From an uncultured Ruminococcus sp. (GTDB lineage: Bacteria; Bacillota; Clostridia; Oscillospirales; Ruminococcaceae), in the NCBI RefSeq assembly GCF_946415235.1, contig NZ_CAMKRR010000019.1, forward strand, positions 1 through 42,521: DNA of 42,521 bases, in the 5' to 3' direction. A model generated the notes under the pieces. It was not told where the DNA came from. It ran no database searches and saw only the letters and a program-made list of their open reading frames with translations. The position numbers and the translations under genes are program-made. This document shows positions 42,459-42,521 of the stretch, piece by piece; the stretch's first letter is position 1, and the number at the start of each line of letters is the position of its first letter.

Positions 42459-42495
42459 AAAAAAATACGTCGCTCAGGTGTGGTCCTGAACGACG
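42459..42495 (-). terminator. Terminator of a minus-strand gene beyond the window
   Basis: CGTCG-c-TCAGG (42468-42478) pairs with CCTGA-a-CGACG (42485-42495), one mismatch. On the minus strand it is followed by TATTTTTTTATAA. From 42197 to here nothing else is supported. Confidence 0.65.
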
Positions 42496-42501
42496 GTCAG
42501 A

Positions 42502-42521
42502 TTATTTGAAAACATCCTCCA
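42502..42521 (-). CDS. Possible last codons of a gene entering from the right edge
   Basis: The minus strand reads EDVFK then TAA (42504-42502), directly before the terminator at 42459-42495. Only five codons are visible, so identity cannot be judged; the support is terminator placement. Confidence 0.25.

Noticed and set aside
1-42521. Searched by eye for tRNA, rRNA, insertion sequences and transposase or integrase genes
   Set aside because: None recognised in the window.

Overview
The window looks like the chromosome of a cellulosome-forming gut or rumen Ruminococcus (R. flavefaciens-like; species assignment is inference). Three proteins end in closely similar dockerins. A GH44 glycanase, long Thr-rich linkers, giant leucine-rich-repeat surface proteins, an LPQTG anchor with its own sortase and Gram-positive promoters and terminators all fit that group. 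Genes are mostly in short transcription units, each with a TTGAnn-N17-TAtaAT type promoter (often with an extended -10 TGn) and a clear intrinsic terminator.

Layout. 1-1.25 kb: 3' part of a NodB/CE4 deacetylase with a Trp/Asn/Gln/Gly repeat region. 1.3-2.6 kb: a gene-poor stretch with a strong promoter and a possible 38-codon peptide gene. 2.6-3.5 kb: secreted esterase. 3.6-4.95 kb: minus-strand pair (Lgt-like membrane protein and unknown membrane protein). 5.1-6.3 kb: transglutaminase-fold lipoprotein whose catalytic Cys is replaced by Ser. 6.4-7.5 kb: rfbB. 7.5-9.6 kb: ECF sigma factor overlapping a membrane protein with a Thr/Lys-rich stalk, probably its anti-sigma/sensor. 9.6-13.4 kb: copper ATPase and a TraB-type lipoprotein (minus). 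13.5-13.9 kb: acylphosphatase. 13.9-16.9 kb: complete queuosine-precursor operon queD-queE-folE-queC-queF behind a promoter, a leader resembling a preQ1-I riboswitch, and a terminator. 17-18.9 kb: degenerate GGDEF plus intact EAL protein. 18.9-20.9 kb: minus-strand small genes and a membrane-anchored protein that resembles bilin reductases. 21-34.7 kb: surface-protein region with an LRR-dockerin protein, an EAL protein fused to a beta-solenoid-like domain, a 2663-residue LRR/beta-helix protein with an LPQTG anchor, and a class D-like sortase overlapping it. 34.8-40.8 kb: XRE regulator with two palindromic operators, GH44-dockerin, and transglutaminase-dockerin. 40.8-42 kb: membrane-anchored alpha/beta hydrolase (minus). 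42.1-42.5 kb: a 3' gene remnant with its terminator, then the end of another minus-strand gene.

How the parts may work together. The dockerin proteins should dock on the same scaffoldin, given their near-identical recognition helices. The giant LRR protein is probably covalently anchored by the adjacent sortase. Two c-di-GMP phosphodiesterase-type proteins lie on either side of the first LRR protein, suggesting that second-messenger signalling and surface colonisation are linked here (inference). The most unusual items are the EAL-solenoid fusion, the bilin-reductase-like membrane protein, the cohesin-like N-terminal domain shared by both LRR proteins, and the autoregulatory operator pair in front of the XRE gene.
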